6,416 bases of DNA from Gammaproteobacteria bacterium (lineage in GTDB: Bacteria > Pseudomonadota > Gammaproteobacteria > Coxiellales > Coxiellaceae). The translations under genes and the position numbers were made by a program. The stretch lies in NCBI GenBank assembly GCA_022600315.1, contig JAHZKQ010000167.1:1-6416 (forward strand), read 5' to 3'. Below are positions 1 to 5,508 of the stretch, in pieces. The notes under the pieces are model-generated. The model worked only from the letters and a program-made list of their open reading frames with translations. It was not told the origin of the DNA and did no database searches. Each line of letters opens with the position of its first letter. Positions within the stretch are counted from its first letter, which is position 1.

Positions 1-376
1 GAGCACCAAATTGATTCTGACGTTCCATTAAAAATTCATTCAGAAAAATCCCATGCCGTTGATCAAAATAAATTTTAACCTGCTCTGCAACACGCTCTAT
101 ATCAGCTTCGCCATCACAACTAGCGGCCATAGTAATGTAGCGATCAATCGTTGCAATGCAGCCTTGGATTGGTATGCTGATACTGCCATCCGGGTGCGCT
201 GCCTTCTCATCAGCTGTCAACGCTCCATGAGGCGGTGGAGTTGGCGCAACTGCACGCCTCTGCGAGACAGGAATGCCAGGTGCCGGCTTTTTAGGTGCAG
301 AACTATCACTTCTATCACCATCCGATTCACTTCCACTTCCACTTCCACTTCCACTTCCACTTGATGCTCGACTCAT
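1..376 (-). CDS. Hypothetical protein with N-terminal Ser-Gly repeat, C-terminus outside window
   Basis: I read this frame directly from the reverse strand. It is open from an ATG at 376-374 to the window edge, giving 125 residues with no stop seen, so the 3' end is missing. The start is well supported: GGAGGGG lies immediately upstream with two bases between it and the ATG. Residues 6-16 are alternating Ser-Gly, followed by an acidic/serine stretch (17-26), then a proline-rich, probably disordered segment (27-50, with PTPPP at 45-49). From about residue 66 the composition becomes that of a folded domain (residues 66-125, with many charged and aromatic residues, and helical-looking AEQVKIYF and FLNEFLMERQ). 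There is no signal peptide, membrane segment or prepilin leader, so a cytosolic location or export by another route is inferred. It lies 68 bases after the last pilin gene, in the same direction, but has its own strong binding site and a possible weak terminator in front. I do not recognise the family; function unknown. Confidence 0.8.
   Translation of the reverse strand, partial: MSRASSGSGSGSGSGSESDGDRSDSSAPKKPAPGIPVSQRRAVAPTPPPHGALTADEKAAHPDGSISIPIQGCIATIDRYITMAASCDGEADIERVAEQVKIYFDQRHGIFLNEFLMERQNQFGA
328..362. repeat. Hexanucleotide tandem repeat (TTCCAC, about 5.8 copies)
   Basis: A perfect period-6 tract, TTCCAC on the plus strand and GTGGAA on the minus strand. It lies inside the reading frame of the Ser-Gly protein and encodes its alternating AGT-GGA (Ser-Gly) codons. 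Because the unit is six bases, gain or loss of a copy changes the dipeptide count without shifting the frame. The copies are identical at the base level, including the codons, which suggests recent expansion by slippage rather than old selected sequence. Confidence 0.9.
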
Positions 377-403
377 ATCCCCTCCAATATTTTTAGCGAC
401 TAC

Positions 404-425
404 AAAAAATAAGTTATTCCTTATT
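404..425 (-). terminator. Weak AT-rich hairpin with T-run after the last pilin gene
   Basis: On the minus strand AATAAG (425-420) pairs with CTTATT (413-408) around a six-base loop, followed by TTTT (407-404). It lies 20 bases after the stop of the large prepilin and 28 bases before the next start codon. The stem has only one G-C pair, so it would be a poor intrinsic terminator; at most it may reduce read-through from the pilin operon into the Ser-Gly gene. Confidence 0.3.
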
Positions 426-444
426 ATTTTCTGGCGTAATTAAT

Positions 445-1494
445 TTAATATCGCTGTCCTAGCGTTAATGACTTCTTACCTGCCACACAATAGGCCAAAT
501 AACTGCCGCCAATATTACCTAGCGTAGTACGGCCTGAAATTTTTTGCTTAGAGACAAAAGAATTTCCATAGTGCCCGGTATGCAAAATGGCTTGAAAATT
601 AACTTGGCAAACAAAGCTTGTTTTACTAGGGTCAGCTCCATCAAGCTGGCATATCGTTGGCGCTTGATTACTAGCACTGCTTAAACCACAACTTCCCGGA
701 TCACTGCAACACTGCGGTAAATTAGAATTTGAACCCGTTCGACAACTATAAATACCTTGTAGATAAACTGAGCCTTGATGCAAAAAGAAATTTGGCGTTG
801 CCACCACATAAGCCTGTGAATTGGGTGTTGGACAGTGTCCATGTATTTCGTAGCTAAAGTAATCTGGATTGCTGGTAATATCTTTACAACCGTCTTGCCT
901 GGAACCTAGTTGACTGCCCGATCGACAATAACCGGCTTGCACCAAACCATTTTGCTTGCCATTTGTTAAGCTCGGCAAACTGACTTCGGCTTTGACATAA
1001 CAGTCACTGGACTGGTCGCCACTGGCATTATTACAGGCCGGCGGATTATTTTCCACGCTAGGATCCGTGGTGGTAATCGCATTTGGCAAACGCGCGGCAA
1101 CACGAGTCGCGATTAAATCACTTGGCGCTTGAATCGCTACCCAGAATTTATCACCGCCACTGGCAGCATCCCAACAGTAATACGAGCCAAAACCACTGCG
1201 GCGCTCCTGATTTGGTAAATATTTTTCAACAAAGGATTTGATTTTGTCATTATTGATATCGCAATTTGGAAAACTGCTATTATTGTCTGGCCAATCACCT
1301 TCATTAACATTAAAACTCATCGCCGCTTCTAATACTTGTTGCACTTCCAGTGACGCTTTATTAATGCGCGTAATTTCAGAACGTCGACGCAAGGTAGTAA
1401 TCGCTAAGGCCGCGATGACTGCCAATAAGGCAATGACAAATAACAATTCAATTAAGGTATAACCTAACTGATTTTTTAATGCTGCTCGCATCAT
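445..1494 (-). CDS. Large cysteine-rich type IV prepilin (putative minor or tip pilin)
   Basis: A 349-residue protein with a type IV prepilin N terminus: basic leader MMRAALKNQLG, predicted prepilin peptidase cut after Gly11, then Y-T-L-I-E with the conserved Glu at mature position +5 (residue 16), and a hydrophobic helix to about residue 34. The long extracytoplasmic part has 14 cysteines (78, 107, 154, 165, 190, 203, 221, 251, 262, 263, 269, 282, 296, 336), an even number compatible with up to seven disulfides. It is about twice the size of ordinary pilins and rich in Asn, Ser and Gly. The gene is last in the pilus operon, 27 bases after its neighbour, a position like that of the tip adhesin PilV in R64-type systems; this analogy is inference from position and size. 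The +1 residue Tyr is not the usual Phe. Two ATGs stand in tandem and the binding site is weak, so the exact start is uncertain by one codon. A substrate-binding or adhesive role is likely but unproven. Confidence 0.85.
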   Translation of the reverse strand: MMRAALKNQLGYTLIELLFVIALLAVIAALAITTLRRRSEITRINKASLEVQQVLEAAMSFNVNEGDWPDNNSSFPNCDINNDKIKSFVEKYLPNQERRSGFGSYYCWDAASGGDKFWVAIQAPSDLIATRVAARLPNAITTTDPSVENNPPACNNASGDQSSDCYVKAEVSLPSLTNGKQNGLVQAGYCRSGSQLGSRQDGCKDITSNPDYFSYEIHGHCPTPNSQAYVVATPNFFLHQGSVYLQGIYSCRTGSNSNLPQCCSDPGSCGLSSASNQAPTICQLDGADPSKTSFVCQVNFQAILHTGHYGNSFVSKQKISGRTTLGNIGGSYLAYCVAGKKSLTLGQRY

Positions 1495-1521
1495 TATTTT
1501 ATCTCATGACATTATATGGCT

Positions 1522-2118
1522 TCACTGCAAACAATAAGACGGTGAAGCGCCGTTAAGCATATCCTTGCGATTTAAATGTTTTTTGACTAATCGACTCAAT
1601 CCGTTGAGTGGCCATAGCTGATCACTGCCTTGTGACTTACTATTGGCTGGCAAACTCTGCCAAATTAAAGCGCCGCCGGTTAACCGCTGCGCTTGCAAAG
1701 CCTTTAATAGCCAAGCTTGTTGTCCCGCACTTAGCGCAGGGTTTAATGTGGCTTTAATATTAAAAGCATAAATATCCTGATCGGTTTTAGTCTGGCCCAA
1801 TAGCACCACTTGGGCGCTGTAGTTTTGAATCAGATAACGTGGATTATCACTCGCATAAAAGCTCGGCAAGCCCAATTGCTTAATAATGTCACTTGCCACC
1901 GCGCCTTGAAAATGACTATCCGAGTTACAACCTTGCTGATGATAATAATTATTCAACGCCTGATAAATCCGGGTAATATCGTAACGCACTAAACGCAACT
2001 GAGTTTTTCTCTGATAGTGTCGATATTGCATAATACTCACCGTTACAAGAATGGCGATAATGGCTAACACAAATAACATTTCAATTAAAGTCACGCCCAA
2101 CATCGCCTTTTGTCTCAC
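1522..2118 (-). CDS. Type IV prepilin-like minor pilin, 198 residues, GTG start
   Basis: The N terminus has a short basic leader MRQKAMLG, a predicted cleavage after Gly8, then V-T-L-I-E with Glu at mature +5 (residue 13) and a hydrophobic helix to about residue 29, followed by a charged segment (RHYQRKTQLR). This is the signature of prepilins and pseudopilins, processed by a prepilin peptidase at the inner membrane. I chose the GTG at 2118 because AGGAA lies 7 bases upstream and because the next in-frame ATG (2103) would leave a leader of only three residues with no basic charge. The start is just two bases after the stop of the preceding pilin gene, so translational coupling is likely. Only two cysteines are present, Cys64 and Cys196, which could join the two ends of the globular domain. 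The body is Gln- and Leu-rich and not one I can assign to a named subunit; a minor pilin is the best guess. Confidence 0.82.
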   Translation of the reverse strand: MRQKAMLGVTLIEMLFVLAIIAILVTVSIMQYRHYQRKTQLRLVRYDITRIYQALNNYYHQQGCNSDSHFQGAVASDIIKQLGLPSFYASDNPRYLIQNYSAQVVLLGQTKTDQDIYAFNIKATLNPALSAGQQAWLLKALQAQRLTGGALIWQSLPANSKSQGSDQLWPLNGLSRLVKKHLNRKDMLNGASPSYCLQ

Positions 2119-2120
2119 GT

Positions 2121-2606
2121 TTAGGTTCCTGCAGTGCCTTCGGTTAAAGTAAAGGCGTTACTGGCACACCGAGCCGTACCGCTCCCCGACGCTCCCTGCG
2201 GATAACTACTGAGTAGTTTATTACAATCCGTCGCTGTAGGCAGAGTCACGGTAATCGTAAAACCGGAAACGCCAGTTGGCGCTAACATAATTTCATCGCC
2301 CCAAGGGTCATAGAGTTTATTATTTTTAACATTCGCACTGGATGGGAAATCACCAGTGCTAATTAACTGCTCCAGGCTTAAGTTTTCATAGCTTGGATTA
2401 CTGCCTTTCCAGAGCTGAGTCGCCGCTAATAAAGCACCGATCTGAGCGCGCACTTGATTAACATTTTTATTTTCATTGGCAACAAAAAAGTAACGAGTTG
2501 CCATAATTAAAATAATCGCGATGATCGACAGCGATAATAAAACTTCTAATAAACTAATGCCACGCTGCTTTTTGACTGCCGAATAGCGGCGTTGAATAAA
2601 TGACAT
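2121..2606 (-). CDS. Type IV prepilin, probable major pilin
   Basis: A 161-residue protein with the leader MSFIQRRYSAVKKQRG (basic, 16 residues), predicted cut after Gly16, then I-S-L-L-E with Glu at mature +5 (residue 21) and a long hydrophobic helix to about residue 36. The size of the mature form (145 residues) fits a major subunit, and it is preceded by the strongest binding site in the operon (AAGGAG, 7 bases from the ATG). Two cysteines near the C terminus, Cys128 and Cys147, would form the D-region disulfide loop of type IV pilins. The segment YDPWGDE (99-105) resembles a motif common in GspG-like pseudopilins and some type IVb pilins, so a pseudopilin of a secretion system is the main alternative. 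It directly follows the platform gene, as pilS follows pilR in R64-type clusters. The mature N-terminal residue is Ile rather than methylated Phe, more like type IVb than type IVa pilins. Confidence 0.85.
   Translation of the reverse strand: MSFIQRRYSAVKKQRGISLLEVLLSLSIIAIILIMATRYFFVANENKNVNQVRAQIGALLAATQLWKGSNPSYENLSLEQLISTGDFPSSANVKNNKLYDPWGDEIMLAPTGVSGFTITVTLPTATDCNKLLSSYPQGASGSGTARCASNAFTLTEGTAGT
2126..2130 (-). promoter_or_regulatory. Ribosome binding site deciding a GTG start
   Basis: AGGAA on the minus strand lies within the last codons of the upstream pilin gene and is 7 bases before the GTG at 2118-2116. The spacing is ideal for that GTG and about 22 bases from the alternative ATG at 2103, which supports the GTG as the start of the 198-residue prepilin. 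Confidence 0.65.
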
Positions 2607-2613
2607 TGATTTT

Positions 2614-2619
2614 CTCCTT
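2614..2619 (-). promoter_or_regulatory. Strong ribosome binding site of the probable major pilin
   Basis: AAGGAG on the minus strand sits 7 bases before the ATG at 2606. It is the best match to the anti-Shine-Dalgarno sequence among the pilus genes, which agrees with this pilin being made in larger amounts than its neighbours. Confidence 0.7.
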
Positions 2620-2620
2620 A

Positions 2621-2657
2621 TGTAAATAAAAACGGCTAAGTTGCTAAACTGCTGCCG
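2621..2657 (-). terminator. Possible intra-operon hairpin with T-run between platform and pilin genes
   Basis: On the minus strand CGGC (2657-2654) pairs with GCCG (2636-2633), and inside it AGTT (2650-2647) pairs with AACT (2642-2639) around a TAGC loop, with a small unpaired AGC/TA region between the two stems. TTTTTATTT follows at once. The hairpin overlaps the stop codon of the platform gene. The stem is imperfect, so it is either a partial terminator, a processing or stabilising structure that raises pilin mRNA, or chance. Confidence 0.3.
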
Positions 2658-3715
2658 ACGGTATAGATCCCAATAATAATGGTGGCTGCCAGTATTGCCC
2701 CTAATACTAGCATTGCGCCCCCAAATAGTTTACCCCCACGAATCATGGCCGTGGCATTACGTGCCGCGGCTTGATTACCTAAGGTTAATAAAGCCTTATC
2801 AAAGCCTTTGCTGCGCGCAATGACTTTTAAACGCAATAAATCGCTACGATTAATCAGCTCGGTATCCAACACGTCAGCGACATTATCACGCCCACCACTG
2901 AGACGATTTTCCATTAAGGCGATATGCCAGGCTAAATATGGCTCGGCACCACGCAATAAAATCCCAAAAGCGGTTTTTAATACTACGCCATTGGCCATCA
3001 ACAACCCCATGGTTTGCATTAACCGCGCAGCAATGGCTTGACGATATAAAGATAGTAATGGCACACGGTCGATAAAATGTCGCGCAGAACCGGTGTAATG
3101 TTTTAATAAGTAATTAATAAAAATGGCGGTGGCAATAAAAAATAAAATCGCCAGCCACCAGGCTTGCTGAAAGATGCTACCCAAGGCATATAAATGTTGC
3201 CCTATCGCCGGCCAAGTTGCCAAAGGTTTTATTTTTGCAAAATTCACCAAGACTGAATTGTGAATAAATACCGTAACCACCATCGCTAATATGATAACGA
3301 CTAAAGGATATAATGCTGCGGCTAACAATGCACTGACCACACTATTGTGTTGCTTAAATGATGCCGCTGCCGAATATAAGGCTTTAGCTAAACTACCACT
3401 GCTTTCGCCGGCACGCACTACTTCAGTAATGGCCGATGGTAACCAACCGGTTAAGCCATCCGCTAATAGCTGGCCTTGCGCTAAAGCATGCACAATATGT
3501 TTAGCGACAATGCGTTGCACGCCTTCACTGGCATCACGAATGGTTTCTGCGGCTTGATTAAGTGGCACACCGTCTTCAATTAATGAGGCTAGATCTTCTA
3601 AAAAAGCCAATTGCTGCCCACGCGAAAATTGTAAGCGATAAATACGCATTTCCAGCTGCTGCCAAAAACTTAAAGTTTTTCTATCTTTAGCGATAAGAGA
3701 ATGGTCGGTGTTCAT
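2636..3715 (-). CDS. Inner-membrane platform protein of the GspF/PilC/PilR (T2SSF) family
   Basis: A 359-residue polytopic protein that anchors the assembly ATPase and lifts pilin subunits out of the inner membrane in type IV pilus and type II secretion machines. Two T2SSF-type halves are visible: residues about 34-155, with the conserved AGESSGSL at 102-109, and about 217-340, beginning FIDRVPLLSLYRQAIAARL. In the second half the matching Gly-Glu-Ser-Gly element has decayed to RSKGF (301-305). Predicted membrane segments are at about 128-151, 184-206 and 331-353. The length matches R64 PilR (about 365 residues) better than the roughly 400-residue GspF/PilC proteins. The start ATG at 3715 is supported by GGGAGGT at 3730-3724, 8 bases upstream. 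Its start lies inside the 3' end of the ATPase gene (29-base overlap), so the two are co-translated, fitting their physical partnership. Confidence 0.93.
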   Translation of the reverse strand: MNTDHSLIAKDRKTLSFWQQLEMRIYRLQFSRGQQLAFLEDLASLIEDGVPLNQAAETIRDASEGVQRIVAKHIVHALAQGQLLADGLTGWLPSAITEVVRAGESSGSLAKALYSAAASFKQHNSVVSALLAAALYPLVVIILAMVVTVFIHNSVLVNFAKIKPLATWPAIGQHLYALGSIFQQAWWLAILFFIATAIFINYLLKHYTGSARHFIDRVPLLSLYRQAIAARLMQTMGLLMANGVVLKTAFGILLRGAEPYLAWHIALMENRLSGGRDNVADVLDTELINRSDLLRLKVIARSKGFDKALLTLGNQAAARNATAMIRGGKLFGGAMLVLGAILAATIIIGIYTVGSSLAT

Positions 3716-5234
3716 TGTACGCTACCTCCCCCATTAATTTTTCGGCATCGTATGGATCACACAGGCCACGTTTTACCATATTAAAAACCCGTTCTTGATA
3801 ACTGATCCAGCCATTTTGTTTTAGGTATTTCCGCCAGCCTAATAAATCACTGCGTTGAATAAATTCACGACTTTGTTCATCCACCCAAATAATTTCCGCA
3901 ATCACGGTGCGTCCGGCAATGCCTAAGCCCTGGCACTTCGCACAGTTTTCACCACGCACTCGAACATTCACTAACTGATCACCAAAGGCAGCTTGCCACT
4001 GCGGCAATAGATGTCGATGCGGCGGCGATTGCATCACCGGCACAGCACAAGCATCACAAAGTAACGGCGCTAAACGTTGGCAAATTAAACAAGCTAATAA
4101 ATTTGGACTGGCTAACAAAGAGTGACTCACACCTAAATCATTTAATCGAGTCACAATATCCACCGCCGTATTGGTATGCACCGTTGAGAAAACTAAATGC
4201 CCCGTAATGGCAGCACGCACCATTTCGGTGGCAGTATCGGCATCACGCATTTCGCCAAGCACAATAACATCTGGATCCATGCGCAATACGGTGCGCGTCA
4301 TGCTGGCAAAATCACGATCGTAGTGCTCGGTATTCACTGGCACTTGGGTTGCGGAATTAATATATTTTTCGACCGGATCTTCGATGGTATAAACTTTTCG
4401 ATTGTAGGCGATTTGACTCATACAACTGGCTAAAGTCGTGGTTTTTCCTGAACCCGTTGGGCCGGCTAAAATCACCGCGCCATAAGGCATAGCCAATGCC
4501 TTAGTGATTAAAGCGATCTGATCCGGTAAATAACCGAGTTTTTCTAGCGACACAATCCGTTCATCGGCAGTCATTAAAATTCGCATTACCATATCAAAAC
4601 CGCGATGTGCCGGTAAACTGGCTAAACGCAATCGAACTTCACGTTTACCAATACTCAGTGGCATCGAAGCATTTTGCGGGGTTAATGGATTAAAATGGGT
4701 AATAGCATGATCGGTTTCTTTGTTAAAAGCCACCGAGGCAATTTCTCTGGCCAAATGCGGCAACCATTCAGCATGCAAAAATAATTCGCCGTGTTTGCGA
4801 AACCGAATCTTGGCCATGTCTTCACGCACTTCAATATGAATATCAGTGACATCTAAATCAAGCGCTTCTTTTACTAATAAACGTAAGCGTTGCTGCTGTG
4901 CACTGACGTCTTTGTTGCCATCGGTAATCACAGAAGTGTCATCAACGGCATTAGCCAACAACATGGAAATTAATTCTTGGGTGGCAGGATAAACTGCACC
5001 CGGCTCCAAGCCTTTATTACGCATGGCAATTTTACAGTTTTGCACTAAGCGTGAGGTGGGTTGATTGGAAAGAATAATGCCACTTTTTAAAACCACGACC
5101 TCATTATGTCGACGACACCAAGTAAGCATGGTAGGCATGGCACGATCTTTGGGATTTAAATCGGCTTGACTGCAGAGCACCCGCCGATTAGATAATTCAG
5201 CGTACTCCTGTAGTTGAGCCTGTTCTTGTTCCAT
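3687..5234 (-). CDS. Type IV pilus/type II secretion assembly ATPase (GspE/PilB family, R64 PilQ-like)
   Basis: A 515-residue cytoplasmic hexameric ATPase that powers pilus assembly. All core motifs are present: N2-type domain with TDIHIE at 130-135; Walker A GPTGSGKTTT at 258-267 (Lys264); Asp box TIEDPVE at 283-289; Walker B DVIVLGEMRD at 322-331 (catalytic Glu328); His box TGHLVFSTVHTN at 344-355. A zinc-binding tetracysteine follows, C393-x2-C396 and C431-x2-C434, typical of extension ATPases (PilB, GspE) and absent from PilT retraction ATPases. The loop between the Cys pairs is 34 residues, slightly longer than the roughly 29 usual in GspE. Two extra cysteines (382, 385) precede it. The length and the short N-terminal domain fit the PilQ of R64-type thin pili better than PilB or GspE. 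First gene of the operon. The ATG at 5234 has only a weak GGA-type binding site, but no better start is visible and the N terminus is Glu/Gln-rich and poorly conserved, so the start is moderately certain. Confidence 0.95.
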   Translation of the reverse strand: MEQEQAQLQEYAELSNRRVLCSQADLNPKDRAMPTMLTWCRRHNEVVVLKSGIILSNQPTSRLVQNCKIAMRNKGLEPGAVYPATQELISMLLANAVDDTSVITDGNKDVSAQQQRLRLLVKEALDLDVTDIHIEVREDMAKIRFRKHGELFLHAEWLPHLAREIASVAFNKETDHAITHFNPLTPQNASMPLSIGKREVRLRLASLPAHRGFDMVMRILMTADERIVSLEKLGYLPDQIALITKALAMPYGAVILAGPTGSGKTTTLASCMSQIAYNRKVYTIEDPVEKYINSATQVPVNTEHYDRDFASMTRTVLRMDPDVIVLGEMRDADTATEMVRAAITGHLVFSTVHTNTAVDIVTRLNDLGVSHSLLASPNLLACLICQRLAPLLCDACAVPVMQSPPHRHLLPQWQAAFGDQLVNVRVRGENCAKCQGLGIAGRTVIAEIIWVDEQSREFIQRSDLLGWRKYLKQNGWISYQERVFNMVKRGLCDPYDAEKLMGEVAYNEHRPFSYR

Positions 5235-5253
5235 GCCAATCCATTCCCATTAA

Positions 5254-5270
5254 ATTCAAGATCATTCAAG
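5254..5270 (-). repeat. Direct repeat CTTGAAT x2 just upstream of the ATPase gene
   Basis: CTTGAAT occurs at 5270-5264 and 5260-5254 on the minus strand, separated by three bases, giving a 10-base period (one helical turn). A third, related CTTGAG copy lies at 5281-5276, in the 3' arm of the terminator-like hairpin. Such phased copies can be binding sites for a regulator, but the units are short and chance is possible. Confidence 0.4.
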
Positions 5271-5296
5271 AAAAACTCAAGCAGCTTGCTGCTGAG
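5271..5296 (-). terminator. Terminator-like hairpin in the pilus operon leader
   Basis: On the minus strand CTCA (5296-5293) pairs with TGAG (5279-5276) and GCAG (5292-5289) with CTGC (5284-5281), with one bulged base and a four-base loop CAAG. TTTTTCTT follows directly. This is an 8-bp intrinsic terminator shape. It lies 212 bases past the end of the upstream gene and 36 bases before the ATPase start, downstream of the predicted promoter. It could therefore end transcription from the upstream gene, or act as an attenuator within the pilus leader. On the plus strand there is no T-run, so it is oriented for minus-strand transcription only. Confidence 0.5.
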
Positions 5297-5333
5297 CATC
5301 AATTGGTTACATTGGGGAGCGTCCTTGACTCAT

Positions 5334-5347
5334 TTTGTGCGCACAAA
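5334..5347. promoter_or_regulatory. 14-bp perfect palindrome, candidate operator
   Basis: TTTGTGCGCACAAA is its own reverse complement over 14 bases, with no spacer. It lies 100 bases upstream of the ATPase start, between the predicted promoter and the leader hairpin. A perfect palindrome of this length is the typical shape of a dimeric repressor or activator site, but I cannot name a regulator for it. Confidence 0.45.
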
Positions 5348-5420
5348 CTAAAACTTTAAATTCCTTACAACAGTACGCGATTAAATTTACATCCACTGTA
5401 TATTGACTTAATCTTGGTAG

Positions 5421-5449
5421 AGGTTAATTAACAGATCCACAGCTGTCAA
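5421..5449 (-). promoter_or_regulatory. Candidate sigma-70 promoter of the pilus operon
   Basis: A perfect -35 box TTGACA (5449-5444), a 17-base spacer, then TAACCT (5426-5421) as a mediocre -10 (3 of 6 consensus bases). The spacer end and the -10 fall within GTTAATTAAC (5423-5432), a 10-bp perfect palindrome, and the -35 overlaps the 8-bp palindrome ACAGCTGT (5439-5446). The weak -10 with an overlapping palindrome suggests regulated expression. Start of transcription would be near 5414, giving a leader of about 180 bases. An alternative -10, TTTAAT at 5385-5380, has no good -35. Confidence 0.4.
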
Positions 5450-5508
5450 GCACCTACCCGTAAATAAGTAATATTTAAGCCGTTAAGCTAGTACTAACCC
5501 GGATCACT

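Larger units (their letters stand above)
5235..5508 (-). promoter_or_regulatory. 274-base intergenic control region upstream of the pilus operon
   Basis: No gene is supported here. Read on the minus strand it holds, in order: an AT-rich stretch after the stop of the upstream gene, a near-consensus -35 box, a 10-bp palindrome overlapping the possible -10, a 14-bp perfect palindrome, a terminator-like hairpin, and direct CTTGAAT repeats just before the ATPase start. A 29-codon frame starting with GTG (and an 8-codon frame inside it, MSQGRSPM) ends before the hairpin, but neither has a visible binding site. The length and content suggest a regulated operon with a long untranslated leader rather than simple read-through. 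Confidence 0.55.

Noticed and set aside
53..364. Plus-strand frame of 103 residues ending in a Ser-Thr repeat
   Set aside because: It is the antisense reading of the Ser-Gly gene; its Ser-Thr repeat is simply the hexamer read on the other strand, and no binding site precedes it.
4197..4433. Plus-strand 78-residue frame inside the ATPase gene
   Set aside because: It is antisense to the highly conserved Walker B and His box region of the ATPase; no start signal or homology supports it.
5302..5391. Short frames in the leader (a 29-codon GTG frame containing an 8-codon ATG frame, MSQGRSPM) ending just before the terminator-like hairpin
   Set aside because: It could in principle be an attenuation leader peptide, but no Shine-Dalgarno sequence precedes either start and there is no run of regulatory codons.
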